From Marmoricola sp. (GTDB taxonomy: Bacteria > Actinomycetota > Actinomycetes > Propionibacteriales > Nocardioidaceae), in the NCBI RefSeq assembly GCF_025965215.1, contig NZ_JAOPXI010000050.1, positions 1 to 34,340 on the forward strand: a stretch of 34,340 bases of DNA, given 5' to 3'. Made by a program: the position numbers and the translations under genes. Positions 24,454 to 32,864 of this stretch are shown in pieces. Within the stretch, counting starts at the first letter, position 1. Each line of letters starts with the position of its first letter. A model generated the notes under the pieces. That model was given only the letters and a program-made list of their open reading frames with translations, had not been told where the DNA came from and searched no databases.

Positions 24454-27150
24454 TCAGTTCGGGATGGTGTCACCCGGGTGCACATTGAGCCTACGGGTGA
24501 ACCAGCCCGAGCGCGGGTCGACCACCGGCAGGACCCGGATCGCCGCGTCGAGCACCGCCACGCCGTCCGAGGTCGCGTGGACGAGGCTCAGGTCGAGCGC
24601 CGCGACCTGCTGCAGGTCGTTCTTGAGGACCGCGACCCGACGGAACAGGTCCTCGACAGCTTCGACGTCGACGGGGTCACTGCCCCGGTGTCCGAACAGC
24701 AACGGCGCGGCCTTGATCGAGCGCACTGCCTCGGCAGCGTCCTGGCGGGTGATCGGCGGGATCCGGTACGCCTTGTCGCCCACCAGCTCGGTGATAGCCC
24801 CGGAGATCGAGAAGGAGACCGCCGGGCCGAAAAGCGGGTCCTCCAGTCCGTCCAGCCGGACCGGTACGCCCGGCGGCGCGGTCCGCATCACGACGTACCC
24901 GGCATCCTCCACCGAGGTGATGATCGCGGTCAGCGACTTGAACGCGTGCCGCATCTCGTCGGCATCGGCGATGTTGCGCCACACGTGTCCCAGGTCCGGC
25001 CGCTGGCGCAACGGCTCGGCGGTCGCCTTGAGGACGACATCCCACCCGAGGGACTCACCGGCCGCGACTGCGTCCTCGGCGCTGGCGACCTCGATGCGGT
25101 CCCACAGGTCGATGCCGTAGTAGCCGAGCAGCTCCTTGCACTCGTCGAAGTCGAGGTCGCGGCCCTCGGGCGATTCGATGAGCAGCTTGACCAGCATCCT
25201 GGTCGCCGCGTCATGGTCGACGGCGTCGACCAGCTCGTCCTCGTCCGACTGGCGCGCCAGCCAGGCGGCGTACTCGACGACCCGGGCGAGGGCCCGGACT
25301 GCCTGCTCGACGGCCGGGTACGACGGCACTGACCCGCGACCGGCGGTGTTGCCGGCGAGGTCCGGAACCCGTAGCAGCTCGGGGACGCCCTCGCGTCCGA
25401 GGAACGTCGAGACGATCGGCTTGTCGGCCTGCTCGGCGACGGCCGCGAGCGAGTTGGCGACCTCGGCCCCACCGGCGTTCAGCGGTGGGATGTAGATCGC
25501 CACCACACCGTCGACTTCGGGATCGTCGATCACCGTGTCCAACGCGGTCTCGAAGTCCTCGGCGCCGGCGTCGGTGCCCAGCGCGATCGACCGGGTGACC
25601 TCCAGGCCGCTGGCGGCAGCGGCGTCGGCGGCCAGCAGTCCCAGCGCGTCGGAGTTGCCGATCACCGCGACCCGGGAGCCCAGGGGCAACGGCTGGTGCG
25701 CGAGCAGCTGGGCCACGTCGAACATCTCGTCGAGGGTGTCGACCTGGATCACGCCCGCCTGGCGGAACATCGCGTCGACGGCAGCCTGAGGCGCCTCGAT
25801 CGAGCGCACGACGTGGCCCATCGGGACACCCTGGGTGGTGCGGCCCGAGCGCACCGCGATCACCGGCTTGTTGCGCGAGACCCGACGGGCGATGCGCGAG
25901 AACTTGCGCGGGTTGCCGATCGACTCCAGGTAGAGCAGCACGACCTCGGTGGCGTCGTCCTCCTCCCAGTACTGGAGCAGGTCGTTGCCCGAGACGTCGG
26001 CGCGGTTGCCGGCGCTGACGAAGGTCGACAGGCCGAGGCCACGCCCGCGGACCTTCTCCAGGATCGCCGAACCGAGCGCTCCGGACTGGCAGAAGAACCC
26101 GGCCCGGCCGCGCGGCGGCATGACCGGGGAGAGCGAGGCGTTCAACGAGACGTCGACGGCGGTGTTGATCACCCCGAGCGCGTTCGGACCGATCAGCCGA
26201 AGACCGTAGGACCGCGCGAGCCCGACCAGGCGGCGCTGGCGCAGGCGGCCCTCCTCACCCGTCTCGGCGAAGCCGGAGGAGATGACGATCAGGCCGTGCA
26301 CGCCCTTGGCGGCACAGTCCAGGACGACGTCCTGCACGGCTTCGGCCGGTACCGCGACGATCGCGACATCGACGTCACCGGGGATGTCGCCCACGCGCGC
26401 GTAGGCCGGCATGCCCGCGACCGCGTCGGCCGACGGGTTCACGACGTACACCCGGCCGGAGTAGTCGCCGAGCACGAGGTTGCGCACCAGCGCCGCCCCG
26501 ATGGTGTCCGACCGTCGCGAGGCGCCGATCACGGCGATGCTCTTCGCGCTCAGGAACGACTCGATCGAGGCCGCCTCGGCGCGGTGCTCGCGGGCCGTCA
26601 TCACGCCGATCGCGGTGTCGGTCGGGTCGATGTCGAACTCCAGGTGCATCACACCCTCGTCCCAGCCGCCGGTGACCTGGTAGCCCTGTTCGTAGAAGAC
26701 CTGGAGCATCCTCTGGTTCTCGGGCAGCACCTCCGCGACGAACCGGTGCAGGCCGCGCTCGCGAGCTGCCTGGGCCAGGTGCTCGAGGAGGAGCTGGCCG
26801 ATCCCGCGGCCCTGGTGGGCGTCCTGGACCAGGAACGCGACCTCGGCCTCCCCGGTCGAGAGCAGCTCGTAGCTGGCCACCGCCAGGATCCTGTGGGCCA
26901 CCGTGAGCACGAAGGCGACGCGACTTCGGTGGTCGACGTGGGTGAACCGCTTGACGTCACGCTCGGAGAGCTCGGGCATGGGCGCGAAGAAGCGGAAGTA
27001 CTTGGACTGGTCCGAGACGTCGGCGTAGAAGGCGACCAGGGCCTCACCGTCGTCCGGGCTGATCGGCCGGACGTGGGCGGTCCGACCGTCCCGGAGCACG
27101 ACATCGGCCTCCCAGTGTGCGGGGAAGTCCCGCTGATCGGCCGTCGTCAC
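24454..27150 (-). CDS. GNAT acetyltransferase fused to ADP-forming acyl-CoA-synthetase-like domains (Pat type)
   Basis: The 898-residue protein has an N-terminal GNAT domain (about 15-175; acetyl-CoA loop QGRGIG, 113-118). A CoA-binding Rossmann domain (about 200-330), a succinyl-CoA-ligase-like domain (about 340-480) and a C-terminal ATP-grasp domain (about 660-890) follow. Streptomyces PatA-type protein lysine acetyltransferases have this N-terminal GNAT order, the reverse of Salmonella Pat. They acetylate and inactivate acyl-CoA synthetases. The SHTG motif carrying the phosphorylated His of active synthetases is replaced by a GHVV sequence with His446 out of register, suggesting a non-catalytic synthetase half. 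The GTG at 27150 lies six bases after TACATT, so the mRNA is probably leaderless. Confidence 0.9.
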   Translation of the reverse strand: MTTADQRDFPAHWEADVVLRDGRTAHVRPISPDDGEALVAFYADVSDQSKYFRFFAPMPELSERDVKRFTHVDHRSRVAFVLTVAHRILAVASYELLSTGEAEVAFLVQDAHQGRGIGQLLLEHLAQAARERGLHRFVAEVLPENQRMLQVFYEQGYQVTGGWDEGVMHLEFDIDPTDTAIGVMTAREHRAEAASIESFLSAKSIAVIGASRRSDTIGAALVRNLVLGDYSGRVYVVNPSADAVAGMPAYARVGDIPGDVDVAIVAVPAEAVQDVVLDCAAKGVHGLIVISSGFAETGEEGRLRQRRLVGLARSYGLRLIGPNALGVINTAVDVSLNASLSPVMPPRGRAGFFCQSGALGSAILEKVRGRGLGLSTFVSAGNRADVSGNDLLQYWEEDDATEVVLLYLESIGNPRKFSRIARRVSRNKPVIAVRSGRTTQGVPMGHVVRSIEAPQAAVDAMFRQAGVIQVDTLDEMFDVAQLLAHQPLPLGSRVAVIGNSDALGLLAADAAAASGLEVTRSIALGTDAGAEDFETALDTVIDDPEVDGVVAIYIPPLNAGGAEVANSLAAVAEQADKPIVSTFLGREGVPELLRVPDLAGNTAGRGSVPSYPAVEQAVRALARVVEYAAWLARQSDEDELVDAVDHDAATRMLVKLLIESPEGRDLDFDECKELLGYYGIDLWDRIEVASAEDAVAAGESLGWDVVLKATAEPLRQRPDLGHVWRNIADADEMRHAFKSLTAIITSVEDAGYVVMRTAPPGVPVRLDGLEDPLFGPAVSFSISGAITELVGDKAYRIPPITRQDAAEAVRSIKAAPLLFGHRGSDPVDVEAVEDLFRRVAVLKNDLQQVAALDLSLVHATSDGVAVLDAAIRVLPVVDPRSGWFTRRLNVHPGDTIPN

Positions 27151-27156
27151 AACCGA

Positions 27157-27162
27157 AATGTA
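27157..27162 (-). promoter_or_regulatory. -10 box of the Pat-type gene (leaderless)
   Basis: Minus-strand TACATT fits TANNNT and ends six bases before the GTG at 27150. It lies in the 29-bp gap after the DHFR-like gene, giving the Pat gene its own promoter. Confidence 0.5.
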
Positions 27163-27179
27163 CCGGCCTGGTGTGACGC

Positions 27180-27794
27180 TCAGGTGACGGGAGCGAGGCG
27201 GTGCCGCAGGTGCAGCACCCGGTGCCCCTCGACGACCACGTGCGGGTCGCTGAGCATGACCTGTTCACTGAGCGTGCCGAAGTACCCCTTTCCGGACCCG
27301 AGGACGACCGGCACCAGGTCTATCGCCACCTCGTCGACCAGGCCGGCCGCGATGGCCTGGCCGGCGATGTTGCCGCCGGTGACGGCCACCACCCGGTCAC
27401 CGGCGACCTCGCATGCACGGGCCACGGCGTCGGCCACCCCGGTGGTGACGAAGGTGAACGGCGCGTCCTGCGCGGTCAGTCCGTGTCCCGGATCCCCATG
27501 GGCGGGCGGCTCGTGGGTGACCACGAAGACCGCGTCGCCGACCGACGGGACGCCGTTCCAGCCGTTGGTCAGATCGAACAGGTGCCGCCCGATCACCATC
27601 GCACCGCAGGAGCGCCAGAACGGATCGACGTAGTCGAAGGAGGCCCGGGAGACCCGGAAGGTCCATCCGCCCTGGCCGCCGGTCAACTCGACGTCGCCGT
27701 TGAAGTACCAGTCGAACAGCGGGCCGACGTCGTCGTGGTCATCAGCGATGTAGCCGTCGAGCGAGGTCACCGCGTGGGTGATCACCGTTGCCAT
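27180..27794 (-). CDS. Dihydrofolate reductase / RibD C-terminal-like family protein
   Basis: The 204-residue protein opens with MATVITHAVTSLDGYIADDHDD, typical of the YyaP/YwjB-like DHFR-RibD_C fold, and carries a VTGGNIAGQAIAAGLVDE NADP-binding segment with LVPVVLGSG after it. It probably reduces a small molecule with NADPH; it is not the housekeeping DHFR. The ATG at 27794 is chosen because GGGAGG lies seven bases upstream; the longer frame runs through a perfect palindrome and is unlikely. The palindrome just upstream suggests tight repression, and similar genes are often controlled by ArsR- or MarR-type repressors. Confidence 0.87.
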   Translation of the reverse strand: MATVITHAVTSLDGYIADDHDDVGPLFDWYFNGDVELTGGQGGWTFRVSRASFDYVDPFWRSCGAMVIGRHLFDLTNGWNGVPSVGDAVFVVTHEPPAHGDPGHGLTAQDAPFTFVTTGVADAVARACEVAGDRVVAVTGGNIAGQAIAAGLVDEVAIDLVPVVLGSGKGYFGTLSEQVMLSDPHVVVEGHRVLHLRHRLAPVT

Positions 27795-27808
27795 CAGAGC
27801 GCCTCCCA

Positions 27809-27842
27809 TGAGTGTATTCAACCATTTGGTTGAATACACTCA
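27809..27842. promoter_or_regulatory. 34-bp perfect palindromic operator between DHFR-like gene and parC
   Basis: Arms of 16 bp (TGAGTGTATTCAACCA at 27809-27824 and its complement at 27827-27842) flank a 2-bp centre. The core CAACCATTTGGTTG resembles dyads bound by ArsR/MarR-type winged-helix dimers. It lies 14 bp upstream of the DHFR-like start and 83 bp upstream of the parC start, so it could control one or both divergent genes. A -35-like TTGACG on the minus strand (27861-27866) lies beside it. No matching regulator gene is in the window. Confidence 0.75.
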
Positions 27843-27925
27843 ACGACATCGGTCCGGATACGTCAAGGGGCACCTGCGGCGAGCCCCTGCATCCGTTTCC
27901 CCTGTCCTGCAGGGAGAATGCGCCC

Positions 27926-30370
27926 ATGGCACGTCGTACAGCTGAATTGCCCGAGGACTTCGAAGAACACATCGTCGACATCGATGTCGGCGACGAGATG
28001 CGGACCAGCTTCCTGGAGTACGCGTACTCGGTGATCTACTCCCGGGCGCTCCCGGACGCCCGCGACGGCCTCAAGCCGGTGCAGCGCCGGATCCTGTACG
28101 CGATGCACGACATGGGCCTGCGCCCCGACCGCGGTCACGTGAAGTCGTCGCGCGTCGTCGGCGAGACGATGGGTCGTTTCCACCCGCACGGCGACACCGC
28201 CATCTACGACGCGCTCGTTCGCCAGGCGCAGGCCTGGTCGCTCCGGGTGCCGACCATCGACGGGCATGGCAACTTCGGATCCCCCGACGACCCGCCAGCC
28301 GCGATGCGCTACACCGAGTGCCGGATGGCGCCCGCAGCAGTGGCCATGACCGCCACCATCGACGAGGACACCGTCGACTTCCGTCCCAACTACGACGGGC
28401 GCGAGGTCGAGCCGGCGGTGCTGCCGGCAGCCATCCCCCACCTGGTGGTCAACGGCGCCACCGGGATCGCCGTCGGGATGGCCACGAACATGGCCCCGCA
28501 CAACCTGATCGAAGTCGTCCAGGCGCTACGGCACCTGATCACCCACCCGGGTGCCGACGTCGACGCGCTGATGCGCTTCATCCCCGGTCCCGACCTGCCG
28601 ACCGGCGGCAAGATCATCGGCCTCGACGGGATCCGTGACGCCTACGAGACCGGGCGCGGATCCTTCAAGATGCGGGCTACCACCCGGATCGAGACGGTCA
28701 CCGCCCGCCGCAAGGGCATCGTCGTGACCGAGCTCCCGTACGGCGTCGGCACCGAGCGGGTCATCGAGGCGATCAAGAAGCTCGTCCAGGCCAAGAAGCT
28801 TCAGGGCATCGCCGACATCAAGGACCTGACGGACCGTGAGAAGGGCCTGCGGCTGGTCATCGAGGTCAAGAACGGCTTCGTGCCCGAGGTGCTCCTCGAA
28901 CAGCTCTTCAAGAGCACCCCGCTGGAGGACTCGTTCGGCATCAACGCCGTCGCCCTGGTCGACGGGCAGCCCCGGACCCTCGGCCTGAAGGAGATGCTCG
29001 AGGTCTTCCTCGGACACCGCTTCGACGTCGTACGCCGGCGCTCGACGTACCGGCGCGGAAGAGCCGCCGACCGACTCCACCTGGTCGACGGTCTGCTGCT
29101 CGCGATCCTGGACATCGACGAGGTCATCCAGCTGATCCGGACCAGCGACAACGCCGAGGCGGCGCGCGAACGGCTGATGACCGTGTTCGACCTCAGCGAG
29201 ATCCAGGCGAACTACATCCTGGACATGCCGCTGCGTCGGCTGACCCGGTTCTCGAAGCTCGAGCTCGACAAGGAGCGCGACGAGCTCGTGACCACGATCG
29301 CCGCTCTCGACGAGATCCTCGGCGACGAGGGCAAGCTGCGCAAGGTGGTCTCCGACGAGCTCGCCGAGGTGTCGAAGACCTACGGAACGCCGCGCCGTAC
29401 CGTGCTGCTCGAGGCCTCTGGTGTCGCGACAACCTCCGCGGCCAGCCAGCTCGAGGTGGCCGACGACCCGTGCCACGTCTACCTCTCCTCCAGCGGCCTG
29501 CTTGCCCGCAGCACCGACCTGGAAGCAGCCGGTACCGGCGGCGCCCGGGCGCGCCACGACGTGATCGTCTCCACCGTGGTCAGCACCGCGCGCGGCGAGG
29601 TCGGGGTCCTGACCACCGGCGGACGCGTGCTCAAGCTCGGGGTCCTGGACCTGCCCGCGCTGCCGAGCACCGCGAGCCATCCGAACCTGTCGGGCGGTGC
29701 ACCGGTCGGGGAGTTCCTGAACCTGGCGGCCGACGAGCGTGCACTCGCCCTGATGAACTTCGACGCGGACTCCCCCGGCCTTGCCCTCGGCACCGCCGAG
29801 GGTGTCGTGAAACGGGTCCATCCGGAGTACCTGTCCGCCCGGGACGACTGGGACGTGATCTCCCTGAAGGACGGCGACTTTGTCGTCGGTGCCGTCCAGC
29901 TCGCCACCGGCGAGGAAACGTTGTGCTTCATCACCGACGACGCCCAACTGCTGCACTTCGGCGCCTCGGCGGTACGTCCTCAGGGTCGATCGGGCGGCGG
30001 CATCGCGGGCATCAAGCTGGCGAGCACGGCGAAGGCGACCTGGTTCGGCGCCGTGGATGCTGCCGACGCGGTCGTCGTGACGATCTCCGGGTCCGGCAGT
30101 GCGTTGCCCGGCACCGAGTCCGGTTCGGTCAAGGTCACCCCGTTCACCGAGTACCCGGCGAAGGGCCGGGCGACCGGCGGCGTGCGCTGTCACCGCTTCC
30201 TCAAGGGAGAGGACATCCTGGTGTTCGCCTGGGCCGGTCGGGCACCGGCGATGGCGGCCGCGGCGAGCGGAGCTCCGGTCGACCTGCCGGCCGCGGACGG
30301 CCGCCGCGACGGCTCCGGAACCCCCGGCAGCCAGCCTGTCGCTGCGTGTGCCGGACCCGTGGCAGGCTGA
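27926..30370 (+). CDS. parC: DNA topoisomerase IV subunit A (type IIA)
   Basis: The 814-residue subunit cuts and rejoins DNA to decatenate chromosomes with its ATPase partner, which is not in this window. The winged-helix and tower domains contain HPHGDTAIYD (87-95 region) and the active-site Tyr129 in AMRYTE. The C-terminal beta-propeller begins near residue 490. It lacks a canonical GyrA box (only a degenerate GRSGGG is seen), favouring ParC over GyrA. Thr91 stands where E. coli GyrA has Ser83; Asp95 matches Asp87. The ATG at 27926 follows AGGGAGA; the open frame upstream lies in the palindrome region. The lipoprotein operon starts five bases after the stop. Confidence 0.93.
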   Translation: MARRTAELPEDFEEHIVDIDVGDEMRTSFLEYAYSVIYSRALPDARDGLKPVQRRILYAMHDMGLRPDRGHVKSSRVVGETMGRFHPHGDTAIYDALVRQAQAWSLRVPTIDGHGNFGSPDDPPAAMRYTECRMAPAAVAMTATIDEDTVDFRPNYDGREVEPAVLPAAIPHLVVNGATGIAVGMATNMAPHNLIEVVQALRHLITHPGADVDALMRFIPGPDLPTGGKIIGLDGIRDAYETGRGSFKMRATTRIETVTARRKGIVVTELPYGVGTERVIEAIKKLVQAKKLQGIADIKDLTDREKGLRLVIEVKNGFVPEVLLEQLFKSTPLEDSFGINAVALVDGQPRTLGLKEMLEVFLGHRFDVVRRRSTYRRGRAADRLHLVDGLLLAILDIDEVIQLIRTSDNAEAARERLMTVFDLSEIQANYILDMPLRRLTRFSKLELDKERDELVTTIAALDEILGDEGKLRKVVSDELAEVSKTYGTPRRTVLLEASGVATTSAASQLEVADDPCHVYLSSSGLLARSTDLEAAGTGGARARHDVIVSTVVSTARGEVGVLTTGGRVLKLGVLDLPALPSTASHPNLSGGAPVGEFLNLAADERALALMNFDADSPGLALGTAEGVVKRVHPEYLSARDDWDVISLKDGDFVVGAVQLATGEETLCFITDDAQLLHFGASAVRPQGRSGGGIAGIKLASTAKATWFGAVDAADAVVVTISGSGSALPGTESGSVKVTPFTEYPAKGRATGGVRCHRFLKGEDILVFAWAGRAPAMAAAASGAPVDLPAADGRRDGSGTPGSQPVAACAGPVAG

Positions 30371-30375
30371 GCGCC

Positions 30376-31095
30376 ATGATCCGGCTCTCCTCCGTCCGCA
30401 GGCCGACCGTCCTGGCCGTGGCCACGCTCGCACTCGCCGCACTGCTCGCCGGGTGCGGTGGCAGTTCGGGGACCGCGGGCGCCTCGAAGCCGGCCGACAT
30501 CACCGCGGTGCTGACGAAGGCGAAGAACGCCTTCGACATGACCTCGAGCGTGCACCTGACCATGTCCACCCCGTCGCGTCCGACCAGCGGCGATGCCGTG
30601 CTGGGAGCCGACGGGACCCTCACGCACCAGCCGGCATTCCAGGGGACGGTCAAGGTCCAGATCAGCGGTTTCAGTGCCGATGTGCCGGTGGTCTCGGTCG
30701 ACGGCAAGGTACACGCCAAGCTCCCGCTCACCCCGGCCTTCGCGACGATCGATCCAGGCGCGTACGGCGCCCCGGACCCGGCCGAGTTCGCGGACCCGAG
30801 CAAGGGCATCTCCGGTCTGCTGCTCGACCTGAAGGGCGCGAAGCCGACCGGCCAGAAGCGGGACGGCACCGTCGTGGTGACCACCTACACCGGCACGCTG
30901 TCCGGTGCCCTGGTCAAGCCGATCATCCCCAGCGCCAGCGGGTCCGGGACCTACACGACGGTCGTCGGGATCGGTCCGGGCGGCGTGCTCACCACGCTGA
31001 AGGTCACCGGCGCCTTCTTCGCTGCCGCCGGTGACGTCACCTACGACCTCGCGTTCGACGACTACGGCAAGAACGTCAAGATCACCGCCCCGTGA
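30376..31095 (+). CDS. LppX/LprAFG-family lipoprotein (LprG-like)
   Basis: The 239-residue lipoprotein has a signal peptide with basic N-region, hydrophobic core and lipobox LLAGC (Cys27 acylated and anchored). The body shows the antiparallel strand pattern of the LppX_LprAFG fold, which holds lipid in a hydrophobic cavity. In mycobacteria LprG is encoded directly before the MFS exporter P55, and the pair exports triacylglycerides and other lipids; the same order is seen here. The stop TGA overlaps the MFS GTG start (GTGA). The ATG at 30376 is five bases after parC; a CAGGCT box seven bases upstream could be a weak -10. Confidence 0.9.
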   Translation: MIRLSSVRRPTVLAVATLALAALLAGCGGSSGTAGASKPADITAVLTKAKNAFDMTSSVHLTMSTPSRPTSGDAVLGADGTLTHQPAFQGTVKVQISGFSADVPVVSVDGKVHAKLPLTPAFATIDPGAYGAPDPAEFADPSKGISGLLLDLKGAKPTGQKRDGTVVVTTYTGTLSGALVKPIIPSASGSGTYTTVVGIGPGGVLTTLKVTGAFFAAAGDVTYDLAFDDYGKNVKITAP

Positions 31096-32864
31096 ACTCC
31101 CAGGCCACTCGCGTCAGCGGCCCGCGCCTGCTGCTCGGCCTTGCTGCGGTGGCCGTGGCCTTCGCGGCTGCCGACACCTACGTCGTGGTGCTCTCGCTGC
31201 CCGACATGATGAGCTCGGTCGGCCTCAGCGTGGAGCAACTTCAGCGCGCTGCCCCGATCATCAGCGGGTTCCTGCTCGGCTACGTCGCGATGCTGCCGCT
31301 GATCGGCCGGATCGCCGACCTGCGCGGCCGCCTGCCGGTGCTCGTGGTCTCGTTGGTCGTCTTCGGTTTCGGCTCGCTGGTGACTGCTGCCGCCTACGAC
31401 CTGCCGAGCCTGGTCGTCGGCCGGTTCCTCCAGGGCGTCGGGGGCGGCGGGCTGGTGCCGGTGACCCTGGCGCTGGTGGCTGACATCTACCCGGCCGAAC
31501 GACGCGGAGTCCCGCTCGGGATCGTGGGAGCGGTCCAGGAGCTGGGAAGTGTCATCGGGCCGCTGTACGGCGCCGTGGTGCTCGTCGTCGGCACCTGGCG
31601 CGACATCTTCTGGATCAACCTCGCGGTGGGGCTCGTCCTCGCGGCCGGGATCTCCACGCTCCGGTCACGCTCACCCGACGCCCCTCCACGGTCGTCGAGC
31701 TTGCCGAGACGTCTCGACTTTGCAGGACTCAGTCTCGCAGCGCTCTGGATCGCAGCGCTCCTCCTGGTGATGCGACAGCCCGCGAGCCTGGTCACCTCGG
31801 TGCGCTGGGGCGCCCCGTTCGTGCCCTTCGGCGACGCGACGTCTCCGTGGTGGTCGCAGATCGGGCTCGTCACGATCGGACTGGGCCTGCTCCTCGCGGG
31901 CTGGTTGCTGTGCGCGCCGAAGCCGTTCTTCGCCGTACGGGACTGGTGGGCGACGGTGCGCCAGGCGGACCTGCTCGGTGCGCTGCTGCTCGCCGTGCTG
32001 CTCGGCGGCGTGATCATTGCCTTCGCGACGGCCGACCCCCAGGTCCAGGTCTTCTCCCCGGCCGGCCCGTACTGCCTCGCCGTGGCGGTCCTCGCCGCGA
32101 TCGCGTTCGCGGTGCACCAGCGACGGGCGGCGGTCGCGCTGATCCCCCGGGGCTCGTTCGCGCGCCGTCCGGCCCAGGGCGCCCTGCTGGTCAGCTTCTT
32201 CGTCGGCGCGGCGCTGATCGCGGCCCTGGTCGACATCCCCGTCTTCGCCCGGGTCAGCGCTTACGGCGACTCGCAGATCAAGGCCGCGTTGGTCCTGGTC
32301 GAGCTGCTGGTCGCCCTGCCGATCGGCGCCCTGGTCGGTGGTGCCCTGATCCGGACCGTCCCGGTCGGCCCGATCGCGGCGTTCGGGATGGCCCTGTGCG
32401 GCGTCGGCTTCTGGCGGATGAGCGCGTGGGACGTGAACGCGCTGCACCACCTGTCCTCCAGCGTCGTGCTCGTCGTCACCGGCCTGGGGTTCGGGTTCGC
32501 CCTGGCTCCGGTCAACGCGGCCCTGCTCGCGACGACCGACGCTGCGGTCCACGGCGTCACCAGCGCGCTGCTGGTGGTCAGCCGGATGGTCGGGATGCTC
32601 GTGGGCATCTCGGCCCTGACCACGATCGGTTTGCGCCGCTACTACGCCGTGTCGGCCGATTTCCCGTCGCCGTCGGCGGTCTGCGGCGGCGCGTCCCGGT
32701 GCGACAGGTACACCAACCTCCTCCAGGGGGCCGGGGTCGAGCAGCTTCACGCGATCTTCATCGGGGCGTCAGGGTGCGCAGTGCTGGCCGGGTTGCTCGC
32801 CCTCGTACTCTTCCGGGGTGCTGCGACGCGTGGCACCTCCCCCCTGATCGGAATCACCGGATGA
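31092..32864 (+). CDS. MFS transporter, P55 (Rv1410c)-like, partner of LprG-like lipoprotein
   Basis: The 590-residue protein has about fourteen hydrophobic helices, a motif-A loop GRIADLRGRLP after helix 2 and a helix-5 motif of the drug:H+ antiporter type (ELGSVIGPLYGA). Its order after an LprG-like gene and the shared GTGA junction support a P55-type exporter that moves lipids, or drugs in parallel, across the membrane. The loop after the sixth helix contains RSSSLPRR, encoded by a fragment of the dispersed hairpin repeat (31689-31711). The stop overlaps the next ATG (ATGA). A long region between helices 7 and 8 is unusually Pro/Trp-rich. Confidence 0.88.
   Translation: MNSQATRVSGPRLLLGLAAVAVAFAAADTYVVVLSLPDMMSSVGLSVEQLQRAAPIISGFLLGYVAMLPLIGRIADLRGRLPVLVVSLVVFGFGSLVTAAAYDLPSLVVGRFLQGVGGGGLVPVTLALVADIYPAERRGVPLGIVGAVQELGSVIGPLYGAVVLVVGTWRDIFWINLAVGLVLAAGISTLRSRSPDAPPRSSSLPRRLDFAGLSLAALWIAALLLVMRQPASLVTSVRWGAPFVPFGDATSPWWSQIGLVTIGLGLLLAGWLLCAPKPFFAVRDWWATVRQADLLGALLLAVLLGGVIIAFATADPQVQVFSPAGPYCLAVAVLAAIAFAVHQRRAAVALIPRGSFARRPAQGALLVSFFVGAALIAALVDIPVFARVSAYGDSQIKAALVLVELLVALPIGALVGGALIRTVPVGPIAAFGMALCGVGFWRMSAWDVNALHHLSSSVVLVVTGLGFGFALAPVNAALLATTDAAVHGVTSALLVVSRMVGMLVGISALTTIGLRRYYAVSADFPSPSAVCGGASRCDRYTNLLQGAGVEQLHAIFIGASGCAVLAGLLALVLFRGAATRGTSPLIGITG
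31689..31711 (+). repeat. Fragment of the dispersed hairpin repeat inside the MFS coding region
   Basis: This 23-bp stretch matches the right arm of the hairpin at 17164-17207 with one mismatch and the right arm at 22669-22682 fully over 14 bp. It overlaps a 12-bp palindrome CGAGACGTCTCG (31705-31716). It keeps the reading frame and encodes a basic loop. Confidence 0.75.

Noticed and set aside
25696..27633. 645-codon plus-strand open frame opposite the Pat-type gene
   Set aside because: It is antisense to a well-defined GNAT/CoA-ligase protein and shows no recognisable domain or ribosome site.
27180..27839. Longer start for the DHFR-like gene (GTG at 27839)
   Set aside because: The extra residues would be encoded by the operator palindrome, while GGGAGG is correctly placed for the ATG at 27794.
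28526..30442. 638-codon minus-strand open frame opposite parC
   Set aside because: It is a shadow of topoisomerase IV subunit A with biased composition and no motif.
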